From positions 1,674,001 through 1,738,000 of the forward strand of contig NZ_CP025030.1 of NCBI RefSeq assembly GCF_002812705.1: a stretch of 64,000 nt of DNA, given 5' to 3'. This document shows, in pieces, positions 35,456 through 44,830 of this stretch. The number at the start of each line of letters is the position of its first letter. Within the stretch, counting starts at the first letter, position 1. The notes under the pieces were generated by a model. It was not told the origin of the DNA and did no database searches. It saw only the letters and a list, made by a program, of their open reading frames with translations. This DNA is from Achromobacter spanius. GTDB lineage: Bacteria > Pseudomonadota > Gammaproteobacteria > Burkholderiales > Burkholderiaceae_B. A program made the translations under genes and the position numbers.

Positions 35456-36001
35456 ATGGTTCTTACCCCTCAAAACGAACGTTTCGTCCTGCACTTTGGC
35501 GAAATGGGCAGCCGTTGGGGCGTGAACCGCACCGTCGGCCAAATCTACGCCCTGCTGTTCCTGCACCCCGAACCGCTGAATGCCGACGAAATCGCCGAGA
35601 CGCTGGGCTTTTCGCGCCCGAACGTCAGCCTGGGGTTGAAAGAGTTGCAGTCGTGGCGCCTGGTCAAGCTGGTGCACCAGGTGGGCGACCGCCGCGACTA
35701 CTTCGAGACGCCCAAAGACGTCTGGGAAATCTTCCGCATCCTGATGGAAGAAAAGCGCAAGCGCGAGATCAATCCCACCCTGACCCTGCTGCGCGACACC
35801 TTGCTTGAAACACCATCAGGGCCCAATGACGCCTACGCGCAACAACGCATGACCGAAATGCTGGAGCTCATCGAACTGTCTTCCGGATGGTTCGATGAGG
35901 TTCAACGCCTGCCCCCGGAGACCTTGCAAAAGCTCATGCGACTGGGTTCGCAAGTGCAAAAGGTGCTTGGCTTCGCCGGCAAACTGCGGGGCAAGGACTG
36001 A
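35456..36001 (+). CDS. GbsR/MarR-family transcriptional regulator of the cyd cluster
   Basis: A 181-residue winged-helix protein of the GbsR (MarR-related) family, with the DNA-binding domain at about residues 20-90 (LNADEIAETLGFSRPNVSLGLKELQSWRLVKLVHQVGDRRDYFETPKD) and a helical dimerisation C-terminus. A perfect 18-bp palindrome lies upstream. It precedes cydA and is probably the local regulator of cytochrome bd. The signal is unknown; no Fe-S or heme Cys pattern is present. Confidence 0.85.
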   Translation: MVLTPQNERFVLHFGEMGSRWGVNRTVGQIYALLFLHPEPLNADEIAETLGFSRPNVSLGLKELQSWRLVKLVHQVGDRRDYFETPKDVWEIFRILMEEKRKREINPTLTLLRDTLLETPSGPNDAYAQQRMTEMLELIELSSGWFDEVQRLPPETLQKLMRLGSQVQKVLGFAGKLRGKD

Positions 36002-36035
36002 GCTGCCATGCGCCCGAACTTTTCAGGAAACCGCT

Positions 36036-36137
36036 ATGAAGTTGTATCCATCGCCCTTAACATGGCGCCAGAGTCGGCCTGGGAACCATGCCGGTTGCCG
36101 CGGTGTCTCGACTGCTTGGGAGCGCCCCAATGATTGA
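36036..36137 (+). CDS. Possible 33-residue leader ORF upstream of cydA
   Basis: A 34-codon ORF with a well-spaced AGGA site (36025-36028, seven bases before the ATG). It ends TGA at 36137, overlapping the cydA ATG (36130) by 8 bp in another frame, so ribosomes finishing it could reinitiate at cydA. The peptide (MKLYPSPLTW...) is not hydrophobic and has no recognised family. Whether it is translated is inference. Confidence 0.4.
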   Translation: MKLYPSPLTWRQSRPGNHAGCRGVSTAWERPND

Positions 36138-37704
36138 TCTTGATGTCGTCAACCTGTCGCGATTCCAGTTTGCCGCGACCGCGCTTTACCACTTCCTGTT
36201 CGTCCCTCTCACGCTTGGCCTGTCGTTCATCCTGGCCATCATGGAAAGCGTGTACGTCATGACCGGCCGCCCCATCTGGAAACGGATGACCATGTTCTGG
36301 GGCACGCTGTTCGGCATCAACTTCGCGCTGGGTGTGGCCACCGGCGTGGTGATGGAATTCCAGTTCGGTATGAACTGGTCCTACTACAGTCACTACGTTG
36401 GCGATATTTTCGGCGCGCCGCTTGCGCTGGAAGGGCTGATGGCCTTCTTCCTGGAAGCCACCTTCGTCGGCCTGTTCTTCTTCGGCTGGAACCGCATGTC
36501 CAAGGTCAGTCACCTGGTGGTGACCTGGCTGGTGGCGTTTGGCACCAACTTTTCGGCGCTGTGGATCCTGATCGCCAACGGCTGGATGCAGAACCCGGTG
36601 GGCGCCATCTTCAACCCCGACACCATGCGCATGGAGATGACCGACTTCGCCTCGGTGATCTTCAACCCCGTGGCGCAGGCGAAGTTCGTGCACACGGTCA
36701 GCGCCGGCTACGTGGCGGGCGCCATGTTCGTGATGTCGATCAGCGCCTGGTATCTGCTGAAGGGCCGTCATACCGACCTGGCCAAGCGCTCGATGGCGGT
36801 GGCCGCCAGCTTCGGCCTGGCGGGTGCGTTGTCGGTGGTGGTGCTGGGTGACGAAAGCGGTTACCTCACGACCGAGCACCAGAAGATGAAGATCGCGGCC
36901 ATGGAGTCCATGTGGCATACCGAGCCCGCGCCCGCGTCCTTCAACCTGATCGCGATTCCCAACCAGGCCGAGCGCAAGAACGACTTCGCCATCGAGATCC
37001 CGTACGTCATGGGCATCATCGGCACCCGTTCGCTGACCACGCCGCTCCTGGGTATTGACGACCTGATCCTGCGCGCCGAAAACCGCATCCGCGACGGCAT
37101 GGTGGCGTACGACGCCTTGCAGAAGATCCGCGCCAATCCCAAGGATGTCGACGCGCGCATGGTCTTCGACAAGACCTGGCCGGACCTGGGCTACGCCCTG
37201 CTGGTCAAGCGCTACCAGGAAGACATGACGAAGGTCACCGAGGCCGACATCAAACAGGCCGCGCTCGACACGGTGCCGAATGTGGCGCCGCTGTTCTGGG
37301 CGTTCCGCATCATGGTGGCGGTGGGCATGTACCTGATCCTGTTCTTTGGCGTGGCCTTCTGGCTGGCGTCGCGCGGGCGTCTGGACAGCCGCCGGGGCCT
37401 GCTGAAGGTGGCGCTGTGGAGCCTGCCGTTGCCCTGGGTCGCCATTGAAAGCGGCTGGTTCGTGGCCGAGTACGGCCGCCAACCCTGGGTGATCGAAGGG
37501 GTGCTGCCCACGTATTACGCGGCATCCGGCCTGACCATCACCGACCTGGTCATCAGCCTGTCCATCTTCCTGGTGCTCTACACCGTCTTGCTGATCATCG
37601 GCGTGAAGGTCATGTTGCACGCCATCAAGGCGGGTCCGAAATCCGATGGGCCGGTGGCGGACAACGCCGCCGCCGATCCTGTGCGCGCCGCCGTGCGCGC
37701 CTAA
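36130..37704 (+). CDS. cydA: Cytochrome bd ubiquinol oxidase subunit I
   Basis: A 524-residue quinol oxidase subunit carrying hemes b558, b595 and d. Heme ligands are visible: H21 in YHFLFVPL, H188 in [10 protein letters not shown] and M395 in FRIMVA. The GRQPW quinol-site motif is intact. The ATG at 36130 follows GGGAG and gives [24 protein letters not shown], matching E. coli CydA; a start at 36088 was rejected. It is a terminal oxidase with high oxygen affinity, followed by cydB, cydX and cydDC. Confidence 0.97.
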   Translation: MIDLDVVNLSRFQFAATALYHFLFVPLTLGLSFILAIMESVYVMTGRPIWKRMTMFWGTLFGINFALGVATGVVMEFQFGMNWSYYSHYVGDIFGAPLALEGLMAFFLEATFVGLFFFGWNRMSKVSHLVVTWLVAFGTNFSALWILIANGWMQNPVGAIFNPDTMRMEMTDFASVIFNPVAQAKFVHTVSAGYVAGAMFVMSISAWYLLKGRHTDLAKRSMAVAASFGLAGALSVVVLGDESGYLTTEHQKMKIAAMESMWHTEPAPASFNLIAIPNQAERKNDFAIEIPYVMGIIGTRSLTTPLLGIDDLILRAENRIRDGMVAYDALQKIRANPKDVDARMVFDKTWPDLGYALLVKRYQEDMTKVTEADIKQAALDTVPNVAPLFWAFRIMVAVGMYLILFFGVAFWLASRGRLDSRRGLLKVALWSLPLPWVAIESGWFVAEYGRQPWVIEGVLPTYYAASGLTITDLVISLSIFLVLYTVLLIIGVKVMLHAIKAGPKSDGPVADNAAADPVRAAVRA

Positions 37705-37718
37705 GGGGAGAGAAGCAG

Positions 37719-38873
37719 ATGGATACCCTTATTCCTTTCGACTATGGCACCTTGCGGGTGATCTGGTGGGTGCTGCTGGGCGCCTTGCTCATCGGCTTTG
37801 CCGTCATGGACGGCTTTGACCTGGGCGTGGCCGCCTTGCTGCCGGTGGTAGCCAAGACCGACGCCGAACGCCGCATCGTCATCAACGTTGTCGGCCCGGT
37901 ATGGGAAGGCAACCAGGTCTGGCTGATCACGGCGGGCGGTGCCATCTTTGCCGCCTGGCCCTTGCTGTACGCCGCGTCATTCTCCGGCTTCTACCTGGCG
38001 ATGATGCTGGTGTTGATTGCGCTGATCCTGCGCCCCGTGGGCTTCAAGTACCGCAGCAAGATGGAAGGCACGCGCTGGCGCAATAGCTGGGATGGTGTGC
38101 TGTGTTTCTCGGGCGTGGTGGCCTCGCTGGTGTTTGGCGTGGCAATGGGCAACATCATCCTGGGCGTGCCGTTCACGTTCGACCCGGTGACGCTGCGGCC
38201 CATCTATGAAGGGCATTTCTATCAGCTCTTCGCACCGTTCGCTTTGCTGGCCGGCGTGCTCAGCGTGGTGATGCTGGCCATGCATGGCGCGGTGCTGCTG
38301 GCCTGGCGCACCGACGACCCCGTGTCGTCCCGCGCGCGCAACTGGGGCCGTCTGGCGGGCTTGCTGACCGCGGCACTGTTCGTCGCGGGCGGGTTCTGGG
38401 TTGCCGGCGGTATTGGCGGCCACACCATCACCAGCGCGGTCAACGCGAACGGGCCGTCGGATCCCATGCTCAAGACCGTGGCGGTGCAGACCGGCGCCTG
38501 GATGGCCAACTACGCCACCTGGCCCTTGATGTGGATCGCGCCCGCGCTGGGCGTGGCCGGCGCGCTGCTGGTGGTGTTGCTGTTGACCGTGCGCGCCAAC
38601 GTGCTGGCGTTCCTGGCGTCGTCGCTGTCGATCACCGGCGTGATCCTGACGGTGGGCTTTGCGCTGTTCCCGTTCGTCATGCCGTCCTCGACCAAGCCGC
38701 AGGCCGGCCTGACCATCTGGGACGGATCGTCCAGCCAACTGACGCTGTGGATCATGGTGATCGCGGTTGCCGTGTTCCTGCCGATCGTCACGCTTTACAC
38801 CGCATGGGTGTATCGCGTGATGCGCGGCAAGGTCACCCATGAATCCGTGGGCGACACGCCCAACTCATACTAA
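37719..38873 (+). CDS. cydB: Cytochrome bd ubiquinol oxidase subunit II
   Basis: A 384-residue membrane protein with about eight or nine TM segments. It begins [38 protein letters not shown], and includes [17 protein letters not shown] [30 protein letters not shown], then [18 protein letters not shown]. These are conserved in CydB. AGGGGAGA precedes the ATG. It is 14 bp after cydA. Confidence 0.97.
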   Translation: MDTLIPFDYGTLRVIWWVLLGALLIGFAVMDGFDLGVAALLPVVAKTDAERRIVINVVGPVWEGNQVWLITAGGAIFAAWPLLYAASFSGFYLAMMLVLIALILRPVGFKYRSKMEGTRWRNSWDGVLCFSGVVASLVFGVAMGNIILGVPFTFDPVTLRPIYEGHFYQLFAPFALLAGVLSVVMLAMHGAVLLAWRTDDPVSSRARNWGRLAGLLTAALFVAGGFWVAGGIGGHTITSAVNANGPSDPMLKTVAVQTGAWMANYATWPLMWIAPALGVAGALLVVLLLTVRANVLAFLASSLSITGVILTVGFALFPFVMPSSTKPQAGLTIWDGSSSQLTLWIMVIAVAVFLPIVTLYTAWVYRVMRGKVTHESVGDTPNSY

Positions 38874-38887
38874 AAGGAGCCCACCCC

Positions 38888-39013
38888 ATGTGGTATTTCT
38901 CGTGGATACTCGGTCTGGGTTTGGCGTGTGCGTTCGCCATCCTCAATGCAATGTGGTTCGAGCTGCGCGAAGGTCATACGCATGACCCGCGCGCCAGCCG
39001 TAACGACGAGTGA
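38888..39013 (+). CDS. cydX: Cytochrome bd small subunit CydX
   Basis: A 41-residue single-TM protein, MWYFSWILGLGLACAFAILNAMWFELRE followed by a polar tail. It shows the CydX/YbgT signature W-Y-F-x-W-I-L-G and is needed for stability of heme b595/d in E. coli. AAAAGGAG lies upstream. The stop overlaps the cydD GTG by 4 bp (GTGA). Confidence 0.92.
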   Translation: MWYFSWILGLGLACAFAILNAMWFELREGHTHDPRASRNDE

Positions 39014-40764
39014 GCGGCGGCGCCAGCAGCCTCGAGCACGATCCTTCGGCCAGTTTGCAGAAACCGCCGCGCGAGCAGTCGCGGTGGTTGATGACGCTTG
39101 CCAAGTCGGCCAGGCTTCCGTTGATGCTGGCAGGCGCCGCGCCGCTTGTCAGCGGCGCCTTGCTGGTGGTTCAGGCGTGGTTGCTGGCCAGCGTGCTGGA
39201 CGCGGCGATCATGCAAGACGTGCCGCGCCAGGAACTGCTGATCAGCATTGTCGGCATCGCCGCCTTGATGCTGGTGCGCGCCACCATTACCTGGGCGGGC
39301 GAGCGCGCGGGCGCGGACGCGGCCGAGCGCATCAAGCGCCACGTGCGCCAGTCGCTGTTTTCGCGGATGGTCGCCAAGGGGCCGTACTGGAGCCGTGGCA
39401 AGGCGTCCGGCGAATTGGCCAGCGCGGTGGTGGATCAGGTTGAAGCGCTGGATGGGTTCTTTGCCAAGTACCTGCCCGCCATGGCCGCCGCCGCCATGTT
39501 GCCGGTGGCGTTTTCGGTGTTGCTGCTGCCGGTGGATGTCATTGCCGGGCTGGTGCTGCTGATCACCGCGCCCCTGATTCCCCTGTTCATGGCCCTGGTC
39601 GGGTGGGGCGCGCAAGGCGCCAGCCGCCGCCATCTGCGCGCCTTCGCCCGCTTGTCCGGCTTCTTCGCGGACCGTCTGCGTGGCTTGTCCACGCTGAAGC
39701 TCTATGGCCGCGCCGACGCCGAAGCGGCCTCGGTCGTGGCGGCCAGCGATGCGTTGCGCCAACGCACGATGTCGGTGCTGCGCATTGCGTTCCTGTCGTC
39801 GGCCGTGCTGGAGTTCTTTGCGGCCTTGGGCGTGGCGGGCGTGGCCGTGTATATCGGCTTGACGTACCTGGGCTTTCTGGATGTGCGCTGGTCGCCGCTG
39901 ACGTTGCAGGCGGGCTTGTTTTGCCTGTTGATGGCGCCGGAGGTCTACGCGCCGCTGCGCCAGTTCGCGGCGCATTATCACGACCGCGCCACGGCGCTGG
40001 CCGCCGTCACGCAGATCGCCGTCTTGTTCGATGGCCTGCCGCAAGAGGATGCCGAGTCCAAGCCGATGCATGGCACCCCTGGCACGGCGGCGACGTCGTT
40101 AGGCGCGGCGGGCCTGGCGGTGTCAGGCTTGACCGTCCTGGCGCCGGGCAGGGCGCACGCCGTGTTGTTCGAGGCCTCGCTGACGCTGGCGCCCGGCGAG
40201 CACGTGGCGTTGATGGGGCCTAGCGGCATTGGCAAGTCCACCTTGATCGAAGCCATCGCGCGACTGCGCCCAGGTAAAGGTGATATCCGTATCGACGGCC
40301 AGCCCTTGGCCGACTGGGACGAAGCCGCATTGCGCGGCCGGGTCGCCTTGATTGGGCAGACGCCGCAACTGCTGGCCGGCTCCATCGCCGACAACATCCG
40401 GCTGGGCTGTCCTGGGGCGTCCGACGGGGATGTGCAGGAAGCCGCGCGCCGCGCCTGTGTGCTGGAGTTCACGGCCGCGCTGCCCCAAGGCCTGGACACG
40501 CCGCTGGGTAGCCGGGGCCAGGGATTGTCGGGCGGGCAGGCGCAGCGCGTGGCGCTGGCGCGGCTGTTCCTGCGTGACCCTGGCCTGATCCTGCTGGACG
40601 AACCCACGGCGCATCTGGATGAAGCGACTCAGGCGCGGCTGTTGGATGAAATCCTGACATTCTCCGTCGGCCGTACCTTGCTGCTGGCCACGCACTCTGC
40701 GGCGGTCGCGGCGCGCCTGGGCCGTGTCGTGCGGGTGGTGGGCGGGAAGGTGGAAGACGCATGA
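39010..40764 (+). CDS. cydD: Thiol-reductant ABC exporter subunit CydD
   Basis: A 584-residue ABC half-transporter of the CydDC heterodimer, which exports cysteine or glutathione (or binds heme) and is required for cytochrome bd assembly. Six TM segments occupy about residues 35-330. The nucleotide-binding domain has Walker A GPSGIGKSTL, signature LSGGQAQRVALARLF, Walker B LILLDEPTAHLDE and the His switch LATHSAA. The start is a GTG overlapping cydX by GTGA. It is coupled to cydC by ATGA. Confidence 0.94.
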   Translation: MSGGASSLEHDPSASLQKPPREQSRWLMTLAKSARLPLMLAGAAPLVSGALLVVQAWLLASVLDAAIMQDVPRQELLISIVGIAALMLVRATITWAGERAGADAAERIKRHVRQSLFSRMVAKGPYWSRGKASGELASAVVDQVEALDGFFAKYLPAMAAAAMLPVAFSVLLLPVDVIAGLVLLITAPLIPLFMALVGWGAQGASRRHLRAFARLSGFFADRLRGLSTLKLYGRADAEAASVVAASDALRQRTMSVLRIAFLSSAVLEFFAALGVAGVAVYIGLTYLGFLDVRWSPLTLQAGLFCLLMAPEVYAPLRQFAAHYHDRATALAAVTQIAVLFDGLPQEDAESKPMHGTPGTAATSLGAAGLAVSGLTVLAPGRAHAVLFEASLTLAPGEHVALMGPSGIGKSTLIEAIARLRPGKGDIRIDGQPLADWDEAALRGRVALIGQTPQLLAGSIADNIRLGCPGASDGDVQEAARRACVLEFTAALPQGLDTPLGSRGQGLSGGQAQRVALARLFLRDPGLILLDEPTAHLDEATQARLLDEILTFSVGRTLLLATHSAAVAARLGRVVRVVGGKVEDA

Positions 40765-42458
40765 AGAATCTGTTGTTGCTGTTGCCCTTGTATGCACGCC
40801 GTAAAAGCGGGCTTTTACTCGCATTGTTCTGTGCGCTGGCAACCGTTGCCGCCGGCGTTGGGCTGCTGGGCGTCTCCGGCTGGTTCCTGACCGGCGCCGC
40901 GATCGCGGGCGCAGGCGGGGCCTTCAATCTGTTTGCGCCGTCCGCGCTGGTGCGCGGGCTGTCCTTTCTGCGCATCGTGTCCCGTTATGCGGATCGCGTG
41001 GTGGGTCATTCGGCTACCTTGCGTCTGCTGGCGGACTTGCGTGCCACGGTGTTCGGCGCCTTGATCCGCTTGACGCCTCGTCAACTGGCGCGCTATCGCA
41101 ACGGCGATCTGGTCGCGCGCATGACGGGTGACGTCGATGCCTTGGACACGGTGTTTCTGTTTGTGTTGGCGCCCTTGGCGACGGCCGTGCTGGCCGGTGC
41201 AGTGCTGACCGCCGTGTTGGGCATGTGGGTGCCTGCCGCCGCGCTGGCTTTCGCGCTGGCTTTGTTGACTGCCTGTGTGCTGGTGCCCCTGTGGCTGCTG
41301 CGCGCCGCGCGCAAGCCGGGCGCGGCCGCGCAGGAAAGCGCGGCGGGATTGCGCGCGGCAACCCTGGATGCAGTGGATGGCCACGCGGACATGGTGGCGT
41401 TGCACGCGCAAGCGCAGACGGCCGAGCATTTCGAACGCTTGTGCGAGGCCAGTGCGCGGGCTCGCCGCAGTCAGGCGCGCGTTGCCGCAAGGGGGCAGTG
41501 GTTCTTGCAGGTGGCGGCGGGGGTGTCGGTGCTGGCATTGCTGTGGTTCGGCTTGGGCACGCACGAAGCAGGCGGCATCGAAGGGCCGGTGCTGGCCGGG
41601 CTGCTGCTGGCCGTCATCGGCATTTTTGAAGTGGCGGGGCCGATCATGCGGGGAGCTTCGCGCATGGGTTCGGCCATGACGGCGGCGGCACGCATCCGCG
41701 ACGTTACGCAGGCGCAGCCCGACATGCACGACCCGGCCACGCCGCGAAGCTTGCCGGCCGGCGGGGTGCTGGAATTGGATGGCGTCAGCTTTTGCTATCC
41801 CGCCCGGTCGGCGGGCGTCAGCCCGACGGTGCTGGATAGTATTGATCTGCGGGTGGAACCGGGCGAGCGCGTGGCCATCCTGGGCGCCAGCGGCGAGGGC
41901 AAGTCCACCTTGTTGCACTTGATTCTGCGCTTGGAAGACCCGCAGGCAGGGCGGGTACGCTTTGGCGGATGCGACGCGCGTGACGCCATGCAAAGCGACT
42001 GGCATCGGCGCATTGCCTTGCTGTCTCAGGATGCGCCCGTGTTTCTGGGCACCTTGCGCACCAATCTGCTGATCGGCGACGCCACGGCCGACGACGCGGC
42101 CTTGTGGCGCGCCTTGGACGCTGCCCGGCTGGGCGACTTTGTGCGCGGGCTGCCGGAAGGGCTGGACACCTGGGCGGGAGAAACGGGGTCGCAATTGTCG
42201 GCTGGGCAGGCGCGCCGCCTGTGTCTGGCGCGCGCATTGCTGTCGCCGGCTGCTGTGATCGTGCTGGACGAACCCACCGCCGGCTTGGACGCGGTGGCGG
42301 AAGCGGATTTCTTCAATGACCTGGAACGCGCGGTGCAGGGACGCACCGTGGTGCTGGCTACGCATGCGGCATTGCCCCCGGGCGCGGTGGACCGTTGCCT
42401 GCAATTGCGCAATGGACGATTACATGACGTGTCATCGCCGGCGGCAATCCTGGCTTAA
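40761..42458 (+). CDS. cydC: Thiol-reductant ABC exporter subunit CydC
   Basis: A 565-residue ABC half-transporter partner of CydD. The TM domain begins PLYARRKSGLLLALFCALATVAAGVGLLGVSGWFLTGAAIAG, a CydC hallmark. The nucleotide-binding domain has GASGEGKSTLLHLILRL, LSAGQARRLCLARALL, VIVLDEPTAGLDAV and LATHAALPPGAVDRCLQLRNG. It ends the cyd cluster. Apt follows after 54 bp with its own putative promoter. Confidence 0.94.
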   Translation: MKNLLLLLPLYARRKSGLLLALFCALATVAAGVGLLGVSGWFLTGAAIAGAGGAFNLFAPSALVRGLSFLRIVSRYADRVVGHSATLRLLADLRATVFGALIRLTPRQLARYRNGDLVARMTGDVDALDTVFLFVLAPLATAVLAGAVLTAVLGMWVPAAALAFALALLTACVLVPLWLLRAARKPGAAAQESAAGLRAATLDAVDGHADMVALHAQAQTAEHFERLCEASARARRSQARVAARGQWFLQVAAGVSVLALLWFGLGTHEAGGIEGPVLAGLLLAVIGIFEVAGPIMRGASRMGSAMTAAARIRDVTQAQPDMHDPATPRSLPAGGVLELDGVSFCYPARSAGVSPTVLDSIDLRVEPGERVAILGASGEGKSTLLHLILRLEDPQAGRVRFGGCDARDAMQSDWHRRIALLSQDAPVFLGTLRTNLLIGDATADDAALWRALDAARLGDFVRGLPEGLDTWAGETGSQLSAGQARRLCLARALLSPAAVIVLDEPTAGLDAVAEADFFNDLERAVQGRTVVLATHAALPPGAVDRCLQLRNGRLHDVSSPAAILA

Positions 42459-42479
42459 GCGCGGTGGCAAGGTTATAGT
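42451..42479 (+). promoter_or_regulatory. Candidate apt promoter
   Basis: TGGCTT (42451-42456), a 17-base spacer and TATAGT (42474-42479) lie 34 bp before the apt ATG. The -35 is poor and overlaps the end of cydC, so the call is tentative. Confidence 0.3.
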
Positions 42480-42512
42480 TCGCCTTGCTTCAATTCTTCA
42501 GGCCCGCCTTTC

Positions 42513-43064
42513 ATGCAGACCGACAACGCCGAGACCATCCGGCGCACCATCCGCAGCGTTCCGGACTGGCCCCAACCTGGTGTCACCTTCCGCGACATCA
42601 CGCCCGTCCTGCAGGACCCGCGGGCGTTTCGGGTTCTGATCGATCTGTTCGTTTACCGCTATATGCGCCAACGCCTTGACCTGGTGGCGGGTGTGGACGC
42701 GCGCGGTTTCATCGTGGGCAGCGTGCTGGCCTATGAACTCAACCTGGGTTTCGTGCCGGTGCGCAAAAAGGGCAAGCTGCCTTTCCGTACCGTGGCCGAG
42801 GAATATTCGCTGGAATACGGCAATGCGGCGGTTGAGATGCACACGGATTCCGTGCGCACCGGCCAGCGCGTACTGCTGGTCGACGATTTGATCGCCACGG
42901 GCGGCACGATGCTGGCCGCGATCAAGCTGCTGCAACGCCTGGGCGCGAATGTGGTGGAGGCTGCGGCCATTATTGATCTGCCTGATCTGGGGGGTTCTGC
43001 GAAAGTCGCCGCAACAGGCACGCCGCTGTTTACGGTTTGCCAGTATGGGGCGGGTACGCCTTAG
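42513..43064 (+). CDS. apt: Adenine phosphoribosyltransferase
   Basis: A 183-residue phosphoribosyltransferase that salvages adenine to AMP. Motifs are [44 protein letters not shown] and the PRPP loop [15 protein letters not shown]. The length fits the family. It is followed immediately by the REP-like repeat cluster. Confidence 0.95.
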   Translation: MQTDNAETIRRTIRSVPDWPQPGVTFRDITPVLQDPRAFRVLIDLFVYRYMRQRLDLVAGVDARGFIVGSVLAYELNLGFVPVRKKGKLPFRTVAEEYSLEYGNAAVEMHTDSVRTGQRVLLVDDLIATGGTMLAAIKLLQRLGANVVEAAAIIDLPDLGGSAKVAATGTPLFTVCQYGAGTP

Positions 43065-43084
43065 GGGTACTGTTGGCGGTTGCT

Positions 43085-43152
43085 TGATGGGTTTCGCGCG
43101 AATTAGGGCGGGGTTCTTGGTGGCGGGTTCTCGCGCTGCACCCATCCTACGA
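43085..43152 (+). repeat. REP-like palindrome, copy B
   Basis: The left end is TGATGGGTTTCGCGCG and the right end CGCGCTGCACCCATCCTACG, imperfect inverted repeats separated by a G-rich centre. Together with the spacer it forms a 90-bp unit that repeats as copy C. Confidence 0.85.
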
Positions 43153-43174
43153 GTTGCTGTTTGTTCGCCGCTGC

Positions 43175-43242
43175 TGATGGGTTTCGCGCGAATTCGGGCG
43201 GGGTTCTTGGTGACGGGTTCTCGCGCTGCACCCATCCTACGA
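43175..43242 (+). repeat. REP-like palindrome, copy C
   Basis: It is nearly identical to copy B (two visible differences in the core) and starts exactly 90 bp downstream, so copies B and C plus their spacers are a direct tandem duplication. Confidence 0.85.
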
Positions 43243-43265
43243 GTTGCTGTTTGTCCGCCGCTGCT

Positions 43266-43332
43266 TGATGGGTTTCGCGCGGATTGCGCCGGGGTTCTCG
43301 GCGCCGCTCTCTCGCGCTTCATCCATCATACG
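43266..43332 (+). repeat. REP-like palindrome, copy D
   Basis: It starts 91 bp after copy C, with the same left end TGATGGGTTTCGCGCG. The right end has diverged (CGCGCTTCATCCATCATACG). Confidence 0.8.
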
Positions 43333-43340
43333 GTTGTCGG

Positions 43341-43404
43341 TAGGATGGGTGTGGCGCGCGACGGTGTGCATTGAAAATTTGATGCTGATCGCGCGAACCC
43401 ATCA
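43341..43404 (-). repeat. REP-like palindrome, copy E (inverted)
   Basis: It reads TAGGATGGGTGTGGCGCG at the left and CGCGCGAACCCATCA at the right, the opposite orientation to copies B-D, with a diverged core. Confidence 0.75.
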
Positions 43405-43485
43405 GGCAGCCGTCGCGTTGTGGCTGAATTGGCTATGTGTTCATCGCTGCGGTGTGGCTGAATTTTCTGTTTATTCACCGCCGCT

Positions 43486-43552
43486 TGATGGGTTTCGCGC
43501 GAATTGCACTGGGGTTCTTGGCGCCGGCTCTCGCGCTGCACCCATCCTACGA
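43486..43552 (+). repeat. REP-like palindrome, copy F
   Basis: It has the standard left end TGATGGGTTTCGCGCGAATT and right end CGCGCTGCACCCATCCTACG. The CTA inside its right end is the reverse complement of the TAG stop of the LysR gene. Confidence 0.85.
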
Positions 43553-44437
43553 ATCGGACAGCCTGGGTTGGATGAAATCCAGGAACGCCTTGGTTTTGGC
43601 GGGCAGCATGCGCGAGGGCAGCAATGCGAATAGCGGCAGGGGCGTGAGGCTCCAATCGGGTAGCACGCGCACCAGGCCCGCTTGATTGATGGCGCGTTCC
43701 ATCGCGTCGAATACCAGCAGCGGCGTAATGCCCAAGCCCTGGCCGGCAAGACGCCCCAACATGCCCACATTGTTCGCCGACAGCCTGCCCGACACCTGCA
43801 CGCGCTCTACCTTGTCGCCCGAATGCAGCATCCAGAACGACGATTCCTCGCGCATCGTGGGGCGCAGGCATTCGTGGTGGGTCAGGTCGGCCGGTACGCG
43901 CGGCTCGCCATAGCGGGCCAGATAGTCCGGCGACGCATACAACTGGTGCGCCATCAGCACGATCTTGCGTGAAATCAAACTCGAATCGGGCTGCTGCCCG
44001 AAGCGCAGGATCAGGTCGAACGGATTGCTGATGGGGTCGATCGGACGCATGCTCAGATCGAAATCGCATTCGATGTCGGGGTGCTGCTCGCGAAATTCGC
44101 GAATGACCGCGGGCAAGAACAATTGCGCCAGGCTGGTGGGCAGTGAAATGCGCAAACGCCCTTTGGGCTGCACCGCCATGTCCAGCAATTGGTCATGCGC
44201 AATGCGCGCTTCTTCGACGATGTGCCGGCAGCGTTCAAAGTAAATGGCGCCGGCTTCGGTCAGATCGATTTTGCGCGTGCTGCGATTCAGCAGCCGCATC
44301 CCGACGCTGCGTTCCAGTTCACTGACGCGGCGCGAGAGCGTGGATGTCGGAATATTCAAGGCTTCGGCGGCGTGGCTGAAGTTCTTGCGCTTGGCGACTT
44401 CGACAAAGAGCGCGATGTCGTTAAGCTGGATATCCAT
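43547..44437 (-). CDS. LysR-family transcriptional regulator
   Basis: A 296-residue LysR regulator. The N-terminal winged helix (about 5-65, IALFVEVAKRKNFSHAAEALNIPTSTLSRRVSELERSVGMRLLNRSTRKIDLTEAG) is of the CrgA-like subgroup, and the co-inducer domain begins GRLRISLPTSLAQLFL. Its TAG stop lies within the right end of a REP-like element. The target and ligand are unknown. It is divergent from the DUF4148 gene across 393 bp. Confidence 0.88.
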   Translation of the reverse strand: MDIQLNDIALFVEVAKRKNFSHAAEALNIPTSTLSRRVSELERSVGMRLLNRSTRKIDLTEAGAIYFERCRHIVEEARIAHDQLLDMAVQPKGRLRISLPTSLAQLFLPAVIREFREQHPDIECDFDLSMRPIDPISNPFDLILRFGQQPDSSLISRKIVLMAHQLYASPDYLARYGEPRVPADLTHHECLRPTMREESSFWMLHSGDKVERVQVSGRLSANNVGMLGRLAGQGLGITPLLVFDAMERAINQAGLVRVLPDWSLTPLPLFALLPSRMLPAKTKAFLDFIQPRLSDS

Positions 44438-44830
44438 GGGGCCTCGAGTCTCTAAATTCCATTTCTGGCAGGTTTGTATGATAAATGGATTTATTGTCCC
44501 GCCAGCGAAAATGTCTATTCCCGCGCGACGAGCATCTTCTTGCCGGGGCTACCAGGTCGAACTTCCCCGGCCAGGCTTGCGCCAAGCTGAATACCCATAA
44601 GGCTCGCGGCGTGTCGCCGCTCCAGGGTAGTGCGCAGAAATCGCGCAAATTCCCACGGCATTCGCCGGATACAACATGCAATTGTCCCATTCGTGAAAAG
44701 ATGTTCACCAAAATAAGGGTTTTTACTAAGCTCGAAACCCCAGATACTTCGTCCCAGCAATCAAACAGTCACATAGCCGTTGCCATTCTGGCAGCAGACG
44801 CTGTGCAAGGTTTAGGATGGAGTCATCACA
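44438..44830. other. Divergent regulatory gap LysR / DUF4148 gene
   Basis: A 393-bp non-coding interval. It holds a palindrome at 44481-44494 inside a wider CTGGC/GCCAG symmetry (44465-44505), and an AT-rich stretch at about 44695-44735 that may contain the promoter of the DUF4148 gene. The GGATGGAG before 44831 supplies its ribosome-binding site. No small gene is supported. Confidence 0.5.
44481..44494. promoter_or_regulatory. Palindrome upstream of the LysR gene
   Basis: ATAAAT-GG-ATTTAT is a perfect dyad 44 bp before the LysR start codon. LysR proteins usually bind a T-N11-A dyad in such a divergent region, so it is a candidate site for autoregulation. Confidence 0.4.

Larger units (their letters stand above)
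43065..43546. other. Repeat-filled gap between apt and the LysR gene
   Basis: A 482-bp interval without a real gene. It is filled by five REP-like palindromes (listed separately) and by a short direct repeat TGTGGCTGAATT (twice, near 43430-43465). Translated frames here are products of the repeats. Confidence 0.8.

Noticed and set aside
36088..36129. Longer CydA start
   Set aside because: It would add 14 residues before the first TM helix. The ATG at 36130 has GGGAG at proper spacing and matches family N-termini.
43065..43546. CRISPR-like array
   Set aside because: The repeats are inverted palindromes of about 67 bp in mixed orientation with near-identical spacers, not short direct repeats with unique spacers, and no cas genes are near.
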